Below, in pieces: positions 51,436 through 59,967 of a DNA stretch of 64,000 nt. Within the stretch, counting starts at the first letter, position 1. Each line of letters begins with the position of its first letter. Location: the NCBI RefSeq assembly GCF_028610675.1, contig NZ_JAQQWS010000001.1, positions 744,001-808,000 on the forward strand, written 5' to 3'. The stretch comes from Alkalihalobacillus pseudalcaliphilus. Lineage in GTDB: Bacteria; Bacillota; Bacilli; Bacillales; Bacillaceae_D. Position numbers and translations under genes: made by a program. The notes beneath the pieces were generated by a model. It was not told where the DNA came from, searched no databases, and saw only the letters and a program-made list of their open reading frames with translations.

Positions 51436-51556
51436 ATTGCAACTAAAATTGGTCTCATTCATTTTTAAAAGTGAATGGGTTTTTTCTCCGTCCAACTTAT
51501 TTACATGCTATACTGTTGCTTAGAAAGGTTATCAAAGTTAGGAGTTTTAAAAAGAG

Positions 51557-52393
51557 ATGAAAAGTCATTCTACCATCGTTCAACTAAGTAAAAAAATCGT
51601 TGAGCATCGTTATTTCACTCGTATTATCATCACACTAATTCTGCTTAACGCTATCTTAGTAGGTCTTGAAACTTATCCGTCTTTACGAAGTGAGTATGGC
51701 ACTCTCTTTCATTCATTAGATGTACTATTACTTTGGATTTTTACGATAGAAATCATTACACGATTCCTTGCAACAACACCGAAGAAAGATTTTTTTAAAG
51801 GTGGGTGGAATTGGTTTGATACGGTGATTGTACTTTCAAGCCATGTATTTGTAGGAGGACATTTCATCACGGTCTTAAGGATCCTTAGAGTATTAAGGGT
51901 ATTAAGAGCGATTTCCGTTATTCCCTCTTTAAGACGACTCGTAGATGCTTTAATGCTTACGATACCAGCGTTAGGTAATATTATGATCTTAATGAGTATT
52001 ATCTTTTACATATTTGCGGTACTCGGAACGATGCTGTTTAACCAAGTCGCACCTGAGTATTTTGAGAATCTGCAACGCTCCATGTTGACACTCTTCCAAA
52101 TAGTTACTTTAGACTCATGGGGAAGTGGCGTCATGCGCCCAATTATGGAAAGCTTACCTTGGGCATGGATATATTTTATTGCCTTCGTGCTCGTTGGTAC
52201 ATTTATTATTTTCAATCTATTTATTGGGGTTATTGTCAATAATGTGGAAAAAGCGAATGAAGCCGACCTTGCTGATGAAGTGAAAGAAAAGGAGTTCCAA
52301 TCACAAAAACAAATGAAACTTCTTCATGCCGAACTTCGTGAAATCAAAGGCTATTTAAAGGAATTAGAAAAAAGGTCATCATCAAGCAAATAA
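51557..52393 (+). CDS. Voltage-gated sodium-channel family protein (NaChBac type)
   Basis: 278 residues, six helices plus pore. S4 has Arg every third residue (VLRILRVLRVLRAISVIP, about 103-120), and the pore filter is TLDSWGSGVMRP near residue 180. NaChBac has TLESWASG, so Glu to Asp and Ala to Gly changes are present. I recall that NsvBa of B. alcalophilus, reported as non-selective, has TLDSWGSG. S6 (FIIFNLFIGVIVNNVEKANE) leads into a C-terminal coiled coil (about 235-275). In alkaliphiles such channels link to pH homeostasis and motility. Confidence 0.93.
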   Translation: MKSHSTIVQLSKKIVEHRYFTRIIITLILLNAILVGLETYPSLRSEYGTLFHSLDVLLLWIFTIEIITRFLATTPKKDFFKGGWNWFDTVIVLSSHVFVGGHFITVLRILRVLRVLRAISVIPSLRRLVDALMLTIPALGNIMILMSIIFYIFAVLGTMLFNQVAPEYFENLQRSMLTLFQIVTLDSWGSGVMRPIMESLPWAWIYFIAFVLVGTFIIFNLFIGVIVNNVEKANEADLADEVKEKEFQSQKQMKLLHAELREIKGYLKELEKRSSSSK

Positions 52394-52397
52394 ACAG

Positions 52398-52426
52398 AAA
52401 AACCCTCAAATGAGTGAGGGTTTTTC
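52398..52426. terminator. Bidirectional terminator between channel gene and aspartokinase
   Basis: AAAAACCCTCA pairs with TGAGGGTTTTT around AATGAG. Confidence 0.85.
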
Positions 52427-52435
52427 TTTCATGTT

Positions 52436-53809
52436 CTAATCAATGACCGCTTCCTTAATTCCACCAAAAAACTCTTCATACAGGGCCTTAATCGCCGCAT
52501 CTGCATCTTCTGCATGTACAGCTAATCCTAAACTTACCTCAGATGAACCTTGATTCAGCATCTCAATATTTACATTCGCTTGAGCTAATGCAGCTGTAGC
52601 TCTTGCTGCTAGACCAATCGTATTATGCATGCCTTCACCTACAATCATCACCATCGCAAAGTTATGCTCAATATGCACATCATCAACATTTAATTCCTCT
52701 GTGATTCTCTTAACGATTCTTTTTTCTACATCATCGCTAAGCTGTTCTTCTCTTAAAATAATGGATGTATCATCAATGCCTGAAGGTATATGCTCATACG
52801 AAATACCTTCATCCTCTAAAATTTGTAAAAGTTTTCGACCAAACCCTACTTCTCTATTCATTAAATACTTTCGCACATAAATAGCCGCAAAGCCTTTATC
52901 TGCCGCAATGCCAATAACAGGATTTAAGAAGTACTCTCGTTCGGCAATGATCATCGTACCGGAACTTGATGGGTTATTCGTATTTTTCACGCATACTGGA
53001 ATTCCTTTTTTAAATGCTGGAATTAAGGCTTCATCATGAAATACGGAAAAGCCAGCATAAGATAACTCCCTCATCTCTCTATATGTCATGCGTTTAATTT
53101 GAACAGGTTGATCAACAACGGTAGGATTCGCAGCATAAACAGAATCCACATCTGTGAAGTTCTCATATAAATCAGCTTTGACTGCAGCAGCTACAATTGA
53201 ACCGGTAATATCTGAGCCCCCACGCGGGAATGTACAAAGTATTCCCTCTTTTGAATAACCAAAAAATCCTGGGAAAATAAGAACCTGCTTTGTCTCTCTT
53301 AATAATGCAAGCTTTTCATAAGCTTCAGGTAAAACCTGAGCATTACCAGGCTCATCACTCACTAATAAACCTGCTTCTAATGGAGATAGATAATGAGCGT
53401 CCATACCAAGTCTCTGTAAATAACAAGAAATTAACTTTGCATTATTATCTTCTCCGCTCGCTTTTATGACATCCATATACCGCGCATGGTTGTTCGTATC
53501 GTATGTAATCCGCTCACGTAAATCTGCTTCTATCGTGGCCATAATTGCTTGATCTAATTCAAGCTCTAAGGCAATGGCACGATACCGATTAACAACAGCT
53601 TGAAGCTCTTCCTCTGCTTCGGAACCGCTTAATCTAGCCTCACCTAAGGTAATTAACAAATCAGTCACTTTTATATCTTCCTTATCACGCTTACCAGGAG
53701 CAGAAACGACAATGATCCTTCTATTTGCATCCTCTTGAATAATCGCCGCAACCTTTCGAATTTGCATGGCGTTTGCAACTGAGCTGCCTCCAAATTTAGC
53801 TACTTTCAT
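52436..53809 (-). CDS. thrD: Aspartokinase III (threonine/lysine type)
   Basis: Phosphorylates aspartate, first step to lysine, threonine and methionine. 457 residues: KVAKFGGSSVANA at the N-terminus, GRGGSDITG-like PRGGSDITGSIVAAA near residue 198, and two C-terminal ACT domains (about 310-450, with IGIAADKGFAAIYVRK and AMVMIVGEGMHNTIG). Sequence follows B. subtilis YclM/ThrD rather than DapG or LysC. No leader riboswitch is visible upstream. It is a single-gene unit. Confidence 0.92.
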   Translation of the reverse strand: MKVAKFGGSSVANAMQIRKVAAIIQEDANRRIIVVSAPGKRDKEDIKVTDLLITLGEARLSGSEAEEELQAVVNRYRAIALELELDQAIMATIEADLRERITYDTNNHARYMDVIKASGEDNNAKLISCYLQRLGMDAHYLSPLEAGLLVSDEPGNAQVLPEAYEKLALLRETKQVLIFPGFFGYSKEGILCTFPRGGSDITGSIVAAAVKADLYENFTDVDSVYAANPTVVDQPVQIKRMTYREMRELSYAGFSVFHDEALIPAFKKGIPVCVKNTNNPSSSGTMIIAEREYFLNPVIGIAADKGFAAIYVRKYLMNREVGFGRKLLQILEDEGISYEHIPSGIDDTSIILREEQLSDDVEKRIVKRITEELNVDDVHIEHNFAMVMIVGEGMHNTIGLAARATAALAQANVNIEMLNQGSSEVSLGLAVHAEDADAAIKALYEEFFGGIKEAVID

Positions 53810-54027
53810 GACTCTCCATCTCCTACTTTCTTTACGTTCTCTCTCTTTTTTAAAAATTATTTGAACATTCTAACTATAACACAATCACTACGAGTTATCA
53901 AAAGCTATAACAGCGTGTTTATTGGACTCTCACTCGCCTAATTCCTTTTAAACGTTTTGATTATTAGGAGGCGTAAAATTAAAGCTCAATAAGACAAAAT
54001 CCTTACCAATCCTTTTTTCCCCAATTA

Positions 54028-54052
54028 AAAAAGCCTAAACATTTGTTTAAGC
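54028..54052 (-). terminator. Terminator of the 54 kb hypothetical gene
   Basis: GCCTAAAC pairs with GTTTAAGC around ATTT, with an A6 run on the left; it overlaps the last codons of the gene. Confidence 0.6.
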
Positions 54053-54337
54053 TGTAAACCAAACGATAAAAAGCGGCTTTTTCTCTGTTGACATGTTCTC
54101 TAATGTACAAGAAGATTCTGCTTCATACCCGATATCTTGTGCAAGGCGAATCGTTCCTTCATCAATATTATTCGTAAAGTCAGCTTGATCAAAGCACATC
54201 GGGGCACTGTAGGCAAGTAAAGTGTGATCGAGGATGACTCGCTCATCATTAGAAGTTTCAGATATAAGTGGGACAGTAAATCCAAAAACGATAAAGGCTA
54301 AAAAGAAAATAATGGCTCCAATCATTACTTTTTTCAT
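54047..54337 (-). CDS. Hypothetical secreted or membrane-anchored protein
   Basis: About 96 residues from MKKVMIGAIIFFLAFIVFGF, a signal-anchor, then an extracytoplasmic part with two Cys (MCFDQADF, SSCTLENM) that could form a disulfide, ending LFIVWFTA. A longer frame reaches 54418 but its first 27 residues read through the likely promoter. The exact start (54337 or 54343) is uncertain. No family recognised. It is divergent from the next gene. Confidence 0.6.
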   Translation of the reverse strand: MKKVMIGAIIFFLAFIVFGFTVPLISETSNDERVILDHTLLAYSAPMCFDQADFTNNIDEGTIRLAQDIGYEAESSCTLENMSTEKKPLFIVWFTA

Positions 54338-54440
54338 ATTCATTCCAACTTTCTTGTCATAGAATCCTTTAGTAGTGTAATATGAAGTGTAATTTCTTTC
54401 AAGTAGTTTGCTTGACAAGAGTTGACGAGTATGAGGTGAT

Positions 54441-55055
54441 ATGATGAAAAATGTAGAACGAGATACAATTAAAAATGATCCAAATGGCCTTTATCAGTTT
54501 TATTACCCTTTAATGTTTGAATCTAGCTTGGAGCCAACTATACAGACAGCCTCTGTAAAAGTGACCATTCAAAGTGAAGAGGTAAACCATTTGTTATTAA
54601 GGAGCACCTTCCATCAACAATTTCATGATTTTTTCCAAATGGAGCTATTGAGTTTGGAATCCGCACAAAGGTTTCTCAACAACTACTCCATAAACCAAAA
54701 CCCATTTATTCGAATGATGAAATTATCGTTGATTTGGTTTATCTCAGAAGGTGTCCACCACGTATACAAAGCTATAAAAACCTCTTACAGCTTTACAATC
54801 ACTTCTAACGCAAGCATTCAATTAACGATTTCGATATCGGACGATTTAACCTATGCCCCTTTGAACACTGGAAACCATGAATCTTTATCAATTGCCATCA
54901 CCACAACGAATGTAAGTAGAGATTGGAAGGAATGGTTATATGACAACCTACTTAATTCTTATTTGCAACCAAATTTAGAGGACGGTTTAGTATCTCTGCA
55001 AGATATATTAAACAACGAGCAAGATATTTCAACTCATCAAGTAACCCTTATTTAA
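54441..55055 (+). CDS. Hypothetical protein
   Basis: 204 residues, no signal peptide or membrane helix. GAGGTGAT precedes overlapping ATGATG at 54441/54444. Alternating beta-like segments (ASVKVTIQSEEVNHLLLRS, SYSFTITSNASIQLTISISD, SLSIAITTTNVSR) suggest a beta-rich fold. I recognise no family. The 3' end overlaps the convergent sirC-like gene by eight bases. Confidence 0.6.
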   Translation: MMKNVERDTIKNDPNGLYQFYYPLMFESSLEPTIQTASVKVTIQSEEVNHLLLRSTFHQQFHDFFQMELLSLESAQRFLNNYSINQNPFIRMMKLSLIWFISEGVHHVYKAIKTSYSFTITSNASIQLTISISDDLTYAPLNTGNHESLSIAITTTNVSRDWKEWLYDNLLNSYLQPNLEDGLVSLQDILNNEQDISTHQVTLI

Positions 55056-55680
55056 CATCGTCAGTGAGGTCAAGTAAATATTTCAGAAGAAGTGTCTCGC
55101 GGTCCGCCCTATTTAAAAAAGTCTCATCCGTTATCGCTAACAGCAATTGTTCTTTTTTTATTTTTGCTACTTGGATTTGTTGAATAAGCTCCCTTGCTTT
55201 TGCTAAAAAGGCTAAGTGATCATTGTATTGCTTAATTGGGAGATTTTCTTTCAAATCTTTTTTTAATCTTTTAGCATAAATCGGACTTGCTCCTTGTGTT
55301 GACCAAGCAACTAGAAGATGGCGTTCCTTCATAAAATTCATAAATTGAAAAGATGAGGTAAATCGATTGGCTGCGTCATAGATAAGGAAAATATGTGGAT
55401 TAGCCTCTTTTAGCATCTCGTGTACAACACGGTTATTTGTCGCTAAACACAATATATCCGCTTCCACTTTCTCCTCACCTGTCAATGTTCTTTCATGTAA
55501 TCGAATAAGGCCTTGCTTGAATAAATCACTTATTTCCGGCTCACATCGCTCCGCATAAACCACTACACGTGCTCCCACACATAAAAAGCGCTTGATGTTC
55601 CTTAAGGCAATGGGGCCACCTCCAACGATCGCTACGACTTTATCTTTTAGTTGTAACAAAATAGGTAACTTTTCACTCAT
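55048..55680 (-). CDS. Precorrin-2 dehydrogenase, NAD-binding sirohaem protein
   Basis: Oxidises precorrin-2 to sirohydrochlorin. About 210 residues: Rossmann motif KVVAIVGGGPIALRNIKRFL near residue 12, VYAERCEPEI near residue 41, WSTQGASPIYAKRLKKDL near residue 120. Corresponds to B. subtilis YlnF/SirC. The ATG at 55680 overlaps the sirB stop by eight bases; a longer frame to 55707 is less likely. Last gene of the sirohaem operon. Confidence 0.9.
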   Translation of the reverse strand: MSEKLPILLQLKDKVVAIVGGGPIALRNIKRFLCVGARVVVYAERCEPEISDLFKQGLIRLHERTLTGEEKVEADILCLATNNRVVHEMLKEANPHIFLIYDAANRFTSSFQFMNFMKERHLLVAWSTQGASPIYAKRLKKDLKENLPIKQYNDHLAFLAKARELIQQIQVAKIKKEQLLLAITDETFLNRADRETLLLKYLLDLTDDVK

Positions 55681-56449
55681 CGCTTTCCTCCAATACTTCT
55701 TCCACACGCTTAGAAATAATCGGAACTAATTGATGGTCAAAACCTAAATAATCAGCTAACTTTACCTGTTTCCTACCTTGACTTTCAATCACTTTCTTTT
55801 TTTGCTCCAAACTTTTCATAAGAACACCTGTAAACAATAAATACGGAAGCAATATCAATTTCTCCGTTTCAGATCGCAAAATCTTCTCAATTCCCTCCTC
55901 TAAAGTGGGTTCTGTTGCCGCTAAAAAACAAACCTCCACCTGCTTAACAGGCGTAAACTCCCATAATAATCTTGCTATTTTACATAAGTCACTATTCGCA
56001 TCTGGATCACTACTACCTCTACCAATGAGAAGTACGGTTTGAGGGAGTCGTTCAGTCTGTAATGGCTTTTGGTTTAGTTTAGGAATGTTCACAGTCTCTA
56101 ATCTATCTTGTAAAATACGAATAACTCCCTTTTCCACACCTATTGGCCGCCCATATCGAATACGCACATTCGGATACTCATCTTGAAAATCACTCAATTC
56201 ATCAGGGATATCTTGTTTTGCATGACCAGCACTCAGTAATAAAATTGGAATTACCGTTATTTTAGTTGCTCCTTGGACAACACATGCTTTTAAACCTTCC
56301 CTAATCGTTGGAGATTCTAACTCAATAAATCCAATTTCTTGTATGGGTATATGTGAGAAAAGGTTTTGAACTTTATGAACAAATGCTCTTAATTGCTCAT
56401 TCCCCTCTTTAACTCGACTCCCATGTCCTACATATAAAATCGCCTGCAT
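55673..56449 (-). CDS. sirB: Sirohydrochlorin ferrochelatase
   Basis: Inserts Fe2+ into sirohydrochlorin to make sirohaem, cofactor of sulfite and nitrite reductases. 258 residues of the CbiX/class II chelatase family: AILYVGHGSRVKEGN near residue 3 with the metal His, PILLLSAGHAKQDIP near residue 80 with a second His, then LIGRGSSDPDANSD in the second half. The ATG 56449 follows GGAGG, four bases past the stop of the fused upstream gene. Confidence 0.92.
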   Translation of the reverse strand: MQAILYVGHGSRVKEGNEQLRAFVHKVQNLFSHIPIQEIGFIELESPTIREGLKACVVQGATKITVIPILLLSAGHAKQDIPDELSDFQDEYPNVRIRYGRPIGVEKGVIRILQDRLETVNIPKLNQKPLQTERLPQTVLLIGRGSSDPDANSDLCKIARLLWEFTPVKQVEVCFLAATEPTLEEGIEKILRSETEKLILLPYLLFTGVLMKSLEQKKKVIESQGRKQVKLADYLGFDHQLVPIISKRVEEVLEESDE

Positions 56450-56453
56450 GTAA

Positions 56454-57923
56454 TTAGTCCTCCACATACTCCGAACTTAAATGACTGATAAGCTCATTGA
56501 CATTCGGTTGTTTTAGTTTAGTTGTAACTTGATAACCTAACGACTCTGCTTTTTGGGAGGTGATGGGGCCAAAGCAAATGATCGACGTCTGTTCTGATAA
56601 ATAATGAGGCGTAAAATTTGTTCCTTTTAAAGCAAATGTGAGCATTTCGACAGATTTTGCATTCGGAAAAATAATCTTTTCAATCCGCTCCTCTTCCCAC
56701 ATTCTCTGGAAGGTAATGAGACTTTGAGGCACAACCGTTTTGCGATAAAGTCCGAGATATTCAAAATGGCTGACCACCTCTGGAACCTTTCTCCGAGCCC
56801 CCTCCTCACCTATTAATAATCCACTATTATCTAAAGTAACATCTTGTAGGAGACTTGCTTGACATCCATACTGCTGGAGTACATCGGCTTGTTTGGAATT
56901 TCTGACAATAAAGTCTGCATGAATCATCCGAATATCTGTTCGTTTTTGACGAAGAGATTCAAAAAACACCTCAATACTTGATTGGGTCATAAATACAATT
57001 TGTGTATACCGTTGATAATCTACTACTTGTCCTTCCAAACAAGGCTCAATGACATATCGAGGAAATTCTAAAACATCTGCACCTAAGCTGCTTAATTGAG
57101 CAGCCATCTCCCCGCTTTCTACCCCTGCTTTAGCGAGTAACAGTTCTTGATTAAATAAAATCTTCTCTTCAAACCAACTTTTCTCCTGCCTTAATTGGTT
57201 AATATCACCCACTAAAGCGATTGCTGGATTTTGAATCTGTGCCGCCTTCACCTTGGCAACGATTGTAGTCAAATTACCCGAAACAACACGTTGTTTACCT
57301 GTAGTCGCCCATTGAATAAGAGAAACAGGCTTTTCTGGATTTGCTCCGTGTTTTAATAACTGCTCTGTGATAAAAGGAAGGTTTTTGACGCCCATATAAA
57401 AAGCAATCGTATCAACCCCTTGAGTTAATGCTTGCCAATCTACAGTTGGTTCACCCGATACAGATTGATTATGGCCAGTTACTACAGCAAATGAGCTACT
57501 ATAGTCGCGATGTGTGACCGACATACCCGCATAAGTAGCTGCACCAATTCCCGCCGTGATACCAGGAACCACCTCAAACTGAATTCCCGCTTCCCTTAGA
57601 GCACTTGCCTCCTCTGCTACTCGTCCAAAAACACTCGGGTCGCCACCTTTTAAGCGCACAACACATTTCCCTTGAATTGCATATTCAATTAATAAGTCCT
57701 GTATCGTTTCCTGTCTCAAAAAATGCCTGTCTGGTAGCTTGCCTCCATATATCAATTCACAATTCGGTTTCGTCCATTCTAAAAATAACGGATGCACTAA
57801 TCGGTCATAAATCACGACATCTGCCTGTCTTAATACCCGATACCCTTTTAAAGTTAATAGCTCGGTATCTCCAGGCCCTGCACCAACCAAATACACGACA
57901 CCCTTTTTGTCCTCATCCATCAT
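56454..57923 (-). CDS. cobA-hemD: Uroporphyrinogen-III C-methyltransferase fused to uroporphyrinogen-III synthase
   Basis: 489 residues. The N-terminal SUMT domain (about 1-245) has VYLVGAGPGDTELLTLKG, VIYDRLV, VRLKGGDPSVFGR near residue 87 and VVPGITAGIGAATYAG near residue 117; it methylates uroporphyrinogen-III to precorrin-2. The C-terminal part (about 250-485) is a HemD-like domain (VDYQRYTQIVFMTQSSIEVF, IIFPNAKSVEMLTFALKG). B. subtilis YlnD lacks the HemD part. First gene of a three-gene sirohaem operon, divergent from tnrA. Confidence 0.9.
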   Translation of the reverse strand: MMDEDKKGVVYLVGAGPGDTELLTLKGYRVLRQADVVIYDRLVHPLFLEWTKPNCELIYGGKLPDRHFLRQETIQDLLIEYAIQGKCVVRLKGGDPSVFGRVAEEASALREAGIQFEVVPGITAGIGAATYAGMSVTHRDYSSSFAVVTGHNQSVSGEPTVDWQALTQGVDTIAFYMGVKNLPFITEQLLKHGANPEKPVSLIQWATTGKQRVVSGNLTTIVAKVKAAQIQNPAIALVGDINQLRQEKSWFEEKILFNQELLLAKAGVESGEMAAQLSSLGADVLEFPRYVIEPCLEGQVVDYQRYTQIVFMTQSSIEVFFESLRQKRTDIRMIHADFIVRNSKQADVLQQYGCQASLLQDVTLDNSGLLIGEEGARRKVPEVVSHFEYLGLYRKTVVPQSLITFQRMWEEERIEKIIFPNAKSVEMLTFALKGTNFTPHYLSEQTSIICFGPITSQKAESLGYQVTTKLKQPNVNELISHLSSEYVED

Positions 57924-58148
57924 CTCATCTCCTACACCAATTCCGAGTTATTTAATATGTTTTATAAGTATAATATATGAAGTGATACAAAGGCAATCTG
58001 ATTTTTTCGAATATTACTAGTAAAGTAAAGAATTCAATTAAAAAATTGGAAGATAATCTAACAAGTGTTCGCACATAATCTCCCTTGATGTGATATAGTA
58101 TTACAAAAGATGAGAACATTCTTACTTTTTACAGCGAGGTGGAGTGGA

Positions 58149-58451
58149 TTGTCCTATAAAGATAAAAAGGTCATTACAATAGGTGTTGTTAGTGAGTTAA
58201 CTGGATTATCCGAGCGTAAAATACGCTACTACGAAGAACGGAAGCTGCTCTTTCCTGAAAGGACCAAAGGCGGCACAAGGAAATATTCCTTCTTAGATGT
58301 AGAACGGTTGATTGAAATTGCCAACAAAATGGAAGATGGTATGCAAACCTTTGAAATAAGAAGAATGGAACAAAAAGCAATGAAAAAACAAGAAGTTCGT
58401 GAAAAGATGTTGCGTGGTCAAATTAACGCCGCTTTTAACATTAGAAAATAG
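58149..58451 (+). CDS. tnrA: Nitrogen regulator TnrA
   Basis: MerR/GlnR-family regulator active under nitrogen limitation and inhibited by feedback-inhibited glutamine synthetase. 100 residues; SYKDKKVITIGVVSELTGLS then ERKIRYYEERKLLFPERTK and GGTRKYSFLDVERL follow B. subtilis TnrA closely, and the short tail KKQEVREKMLRGQINAAF is the TnrA glutamine-synthetase-binding type. The TTG at 58149 follows GAGGTGG and gives the family start; an upstream ATG at 58110 reads through it. Confidence 0.9.
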   Translation: MSYKDKKVITIGVVSELTGLSERKIRYYEERKLLFPERTKGGTRKYSFLDVERLIEIANKMEDGMQTFEIRRMEQKAMKKQEVREKMLRGQINAAFNIRK

Positions 58452-58463
58452 TCAGCTTTTATC

Positions 58464-58510
58464 AAAAGACATGGTGTGCAGAGGATAAACCTCTCACTCC
58501 ATGTCTTTTA
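58464..58510 (+). terminator. Terminator of tnrA
   Basis: AAAAGACATGG pairs with CCATGTCTTTTA, with an inner AGAGG/CCTCT stem. Confidence 0.85.
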
Positions 58511-58606
58511 GTTTATTTTTATAATTTGTGAGCTCTTTTTTCCGTTTCTGTAATGAGATACACACTTTTACGACAAACTAACAGGAAAAAAAGGAGGAAG
58601 TATTTT

Positions 58607-59407
58607 ATGGCAAGAGCAATGATCGCAATCATTTTTGGTATCGCCATTCTTTGTATGCCGATTCAAACATTAGCAGAAGAAAATCAAATTGCCCTCATCA
58701 TAGATGACTTTGGTGGTGATGTTAAAGGAGTGAAGCAATTTTTAAAAGCGGACATTCCCATTACAGTTGCTATTATGCCTTTTCAAAAACATGCAAAAGA
58801 GCAAGCAGAACTGGCCTATAATGCCGGCTTAGAGGTAATTATCCATATGCCAATGGAACCAAAGCAAGGCAAGGCGTCTTGGCTTGGCCCCAATGCCATT
58901 ACAACAAACTTAAGTGATGACGAAATTGAAAAGCGGGTCAGAGAGGCGATTGAAAATGTCCCCCATGCCGTTGGGATGAATAACCATATGGGCTCCAAAA
59001 TAGTGGAGGACGAACATATTATGCGTATTATCTTAAAGATCGCTAATGAGCATCAATTTTATTTTTTAGATAGTGGCACAAGTCCTCAATCAGTCATTCC
59101 TAAAATCGCCCAAGAGTTCAATATGCCCTATATAAAACGCGATATCTTCATTGATGATACATTGTCAAGTCAATACGAGGTCGAACAACAATTAGATAAA
59201 TTGATAAAACTCTCCATTGATAAAGGTAAAGCAGTCGGCATCGGTCATGTCGGCGTAAAAGGTCACGAAACCTTTCTGGCCGTTGAAAACGGCTGGAAAA
59301 AAATGAAACAAAATCAATTAAGACTCGTATCTTTATCTGAATTGATGGACTCACCTCTCACTCACCAGCTGCACCACATTCAATACGAAGGCGGGGAAAA
59401 GCCTTGA
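58607..59407 (+). CDS. Divergent polysaccharide deacetylase (YibQ family)
   Basis: 266 residues: signal peptide (about 1-25, cut after LAEEN-like region), then a NodB-like barrel with IALIIDDFGGDV near residue 27, EVIIHMPMEPKQG near residue 82, NNHMGSKI near residue 125 and GIGHVGVKGHE near residue 222. These are the DUF610/YibQ marks. Substrate unknown, presumably cell-wall or exopolysaccharide. GGAGG precedes ATG 58607. Overlaps the acetyltransferase gene by four bases. Confidence 0.9.
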   Translation: MARAMIAIIFGIAILCMPIQTLAEENQIALIIDDFGGDVKGVKQFLKADIPITVAIMPFQKHAKEQAELAYNAGLEVIIHMPMEPKQGKASWLGPNAITTNLSDDEIEKRVREAIENVPHAVGMNNHMGSKIVEDEHIMRIILKIANEHQFYFLDSGTSPQSVIPKIAQEFNMPYIKRDIFIDDTLSSQYEVEQQLDKLIKLSIDKGKAVGIGHVGVKGHETFLAVENGWKKMKQNQLRLVSLSELMDSPLTHQLHHIQYEGGEKP

Positions 59408-59967
59408 ATCATTTATTGGATACGAAAGAGTATGAAGGAAAAGACGGATCGCACATCTTATTGCGGCCTGCCGAGAAAAAGGATGCTAAAGCCATTATAC
59501 AGGCAGCTAATGACATTGTCTCAGCTGGTAAATACATTCAGAAAGAACGAGTAAAAACCGAAGCAGAAGAGCATGCTTTTATAGATGAGGTAATCAAACA
59601 AAATCATATGTATATCGTCATTGAGGTGAATAATGAAATTACTGGCATTGCCCGTGTTTTACTAGGTGAACTTGAAATGAAAAAACATGTTGGCCTCTTT
59701 AGAACTTGGATTCATCCGCGTACACAAGGAAAAGGTATTGGTCATTTTATTATGACCTATACATTAGACTGGTGTCGATTAAGAGGTTTGCATAAGCTTT
59801 GTTTAACGGTTTTTGCATCAAATAAACCAGCTTACTCTTTGTATAAAAAATATGGTTTTATCGAAGAGGGCAGACAAAAAGAACAAGTCCAACTTCAAGG
59901 AGTGTATGATGATGAAATTTGGATGGGCTATTTTATGAACAATGAGGTGAAACAAGAAAATGTTTAG
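59404..59967 (+). CDS. GNAT-family N-acetyltransferase
   Basis: 187 residues: acetyl-CoA motif IHPRTQGKGIGHFIMTYTL near residue 103, then CLTVFASNKPAYSLYKKYGF near residue 138. The start is a TTG overlapping the previous stop (TTGA). It overlaps the subtilase gene by eight bases. It resembles ribosomal-protein/antibiotic-type GNATs; substrate unknown. Tight overlap with a deacetylase and a protease implies one regulated unit. Confidence 0.87.
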   Translation: MNHLLDTKEYEGKDGSHILLRPAEKKDAKAIIQAANDIVSAGKYIQKERVKTEAEEHAFIDEVIKQNHMYIVIEVNNEITGIARVLLGELEMKKHVGLFRTWIHPRTQGKGIGHFIMTYTLDWCRLRGLHKLCLTVFASNKPAYSLYKKYGFIEEGRQKEQVQLQGVYDDEIWMGYFMNNEVKQENV

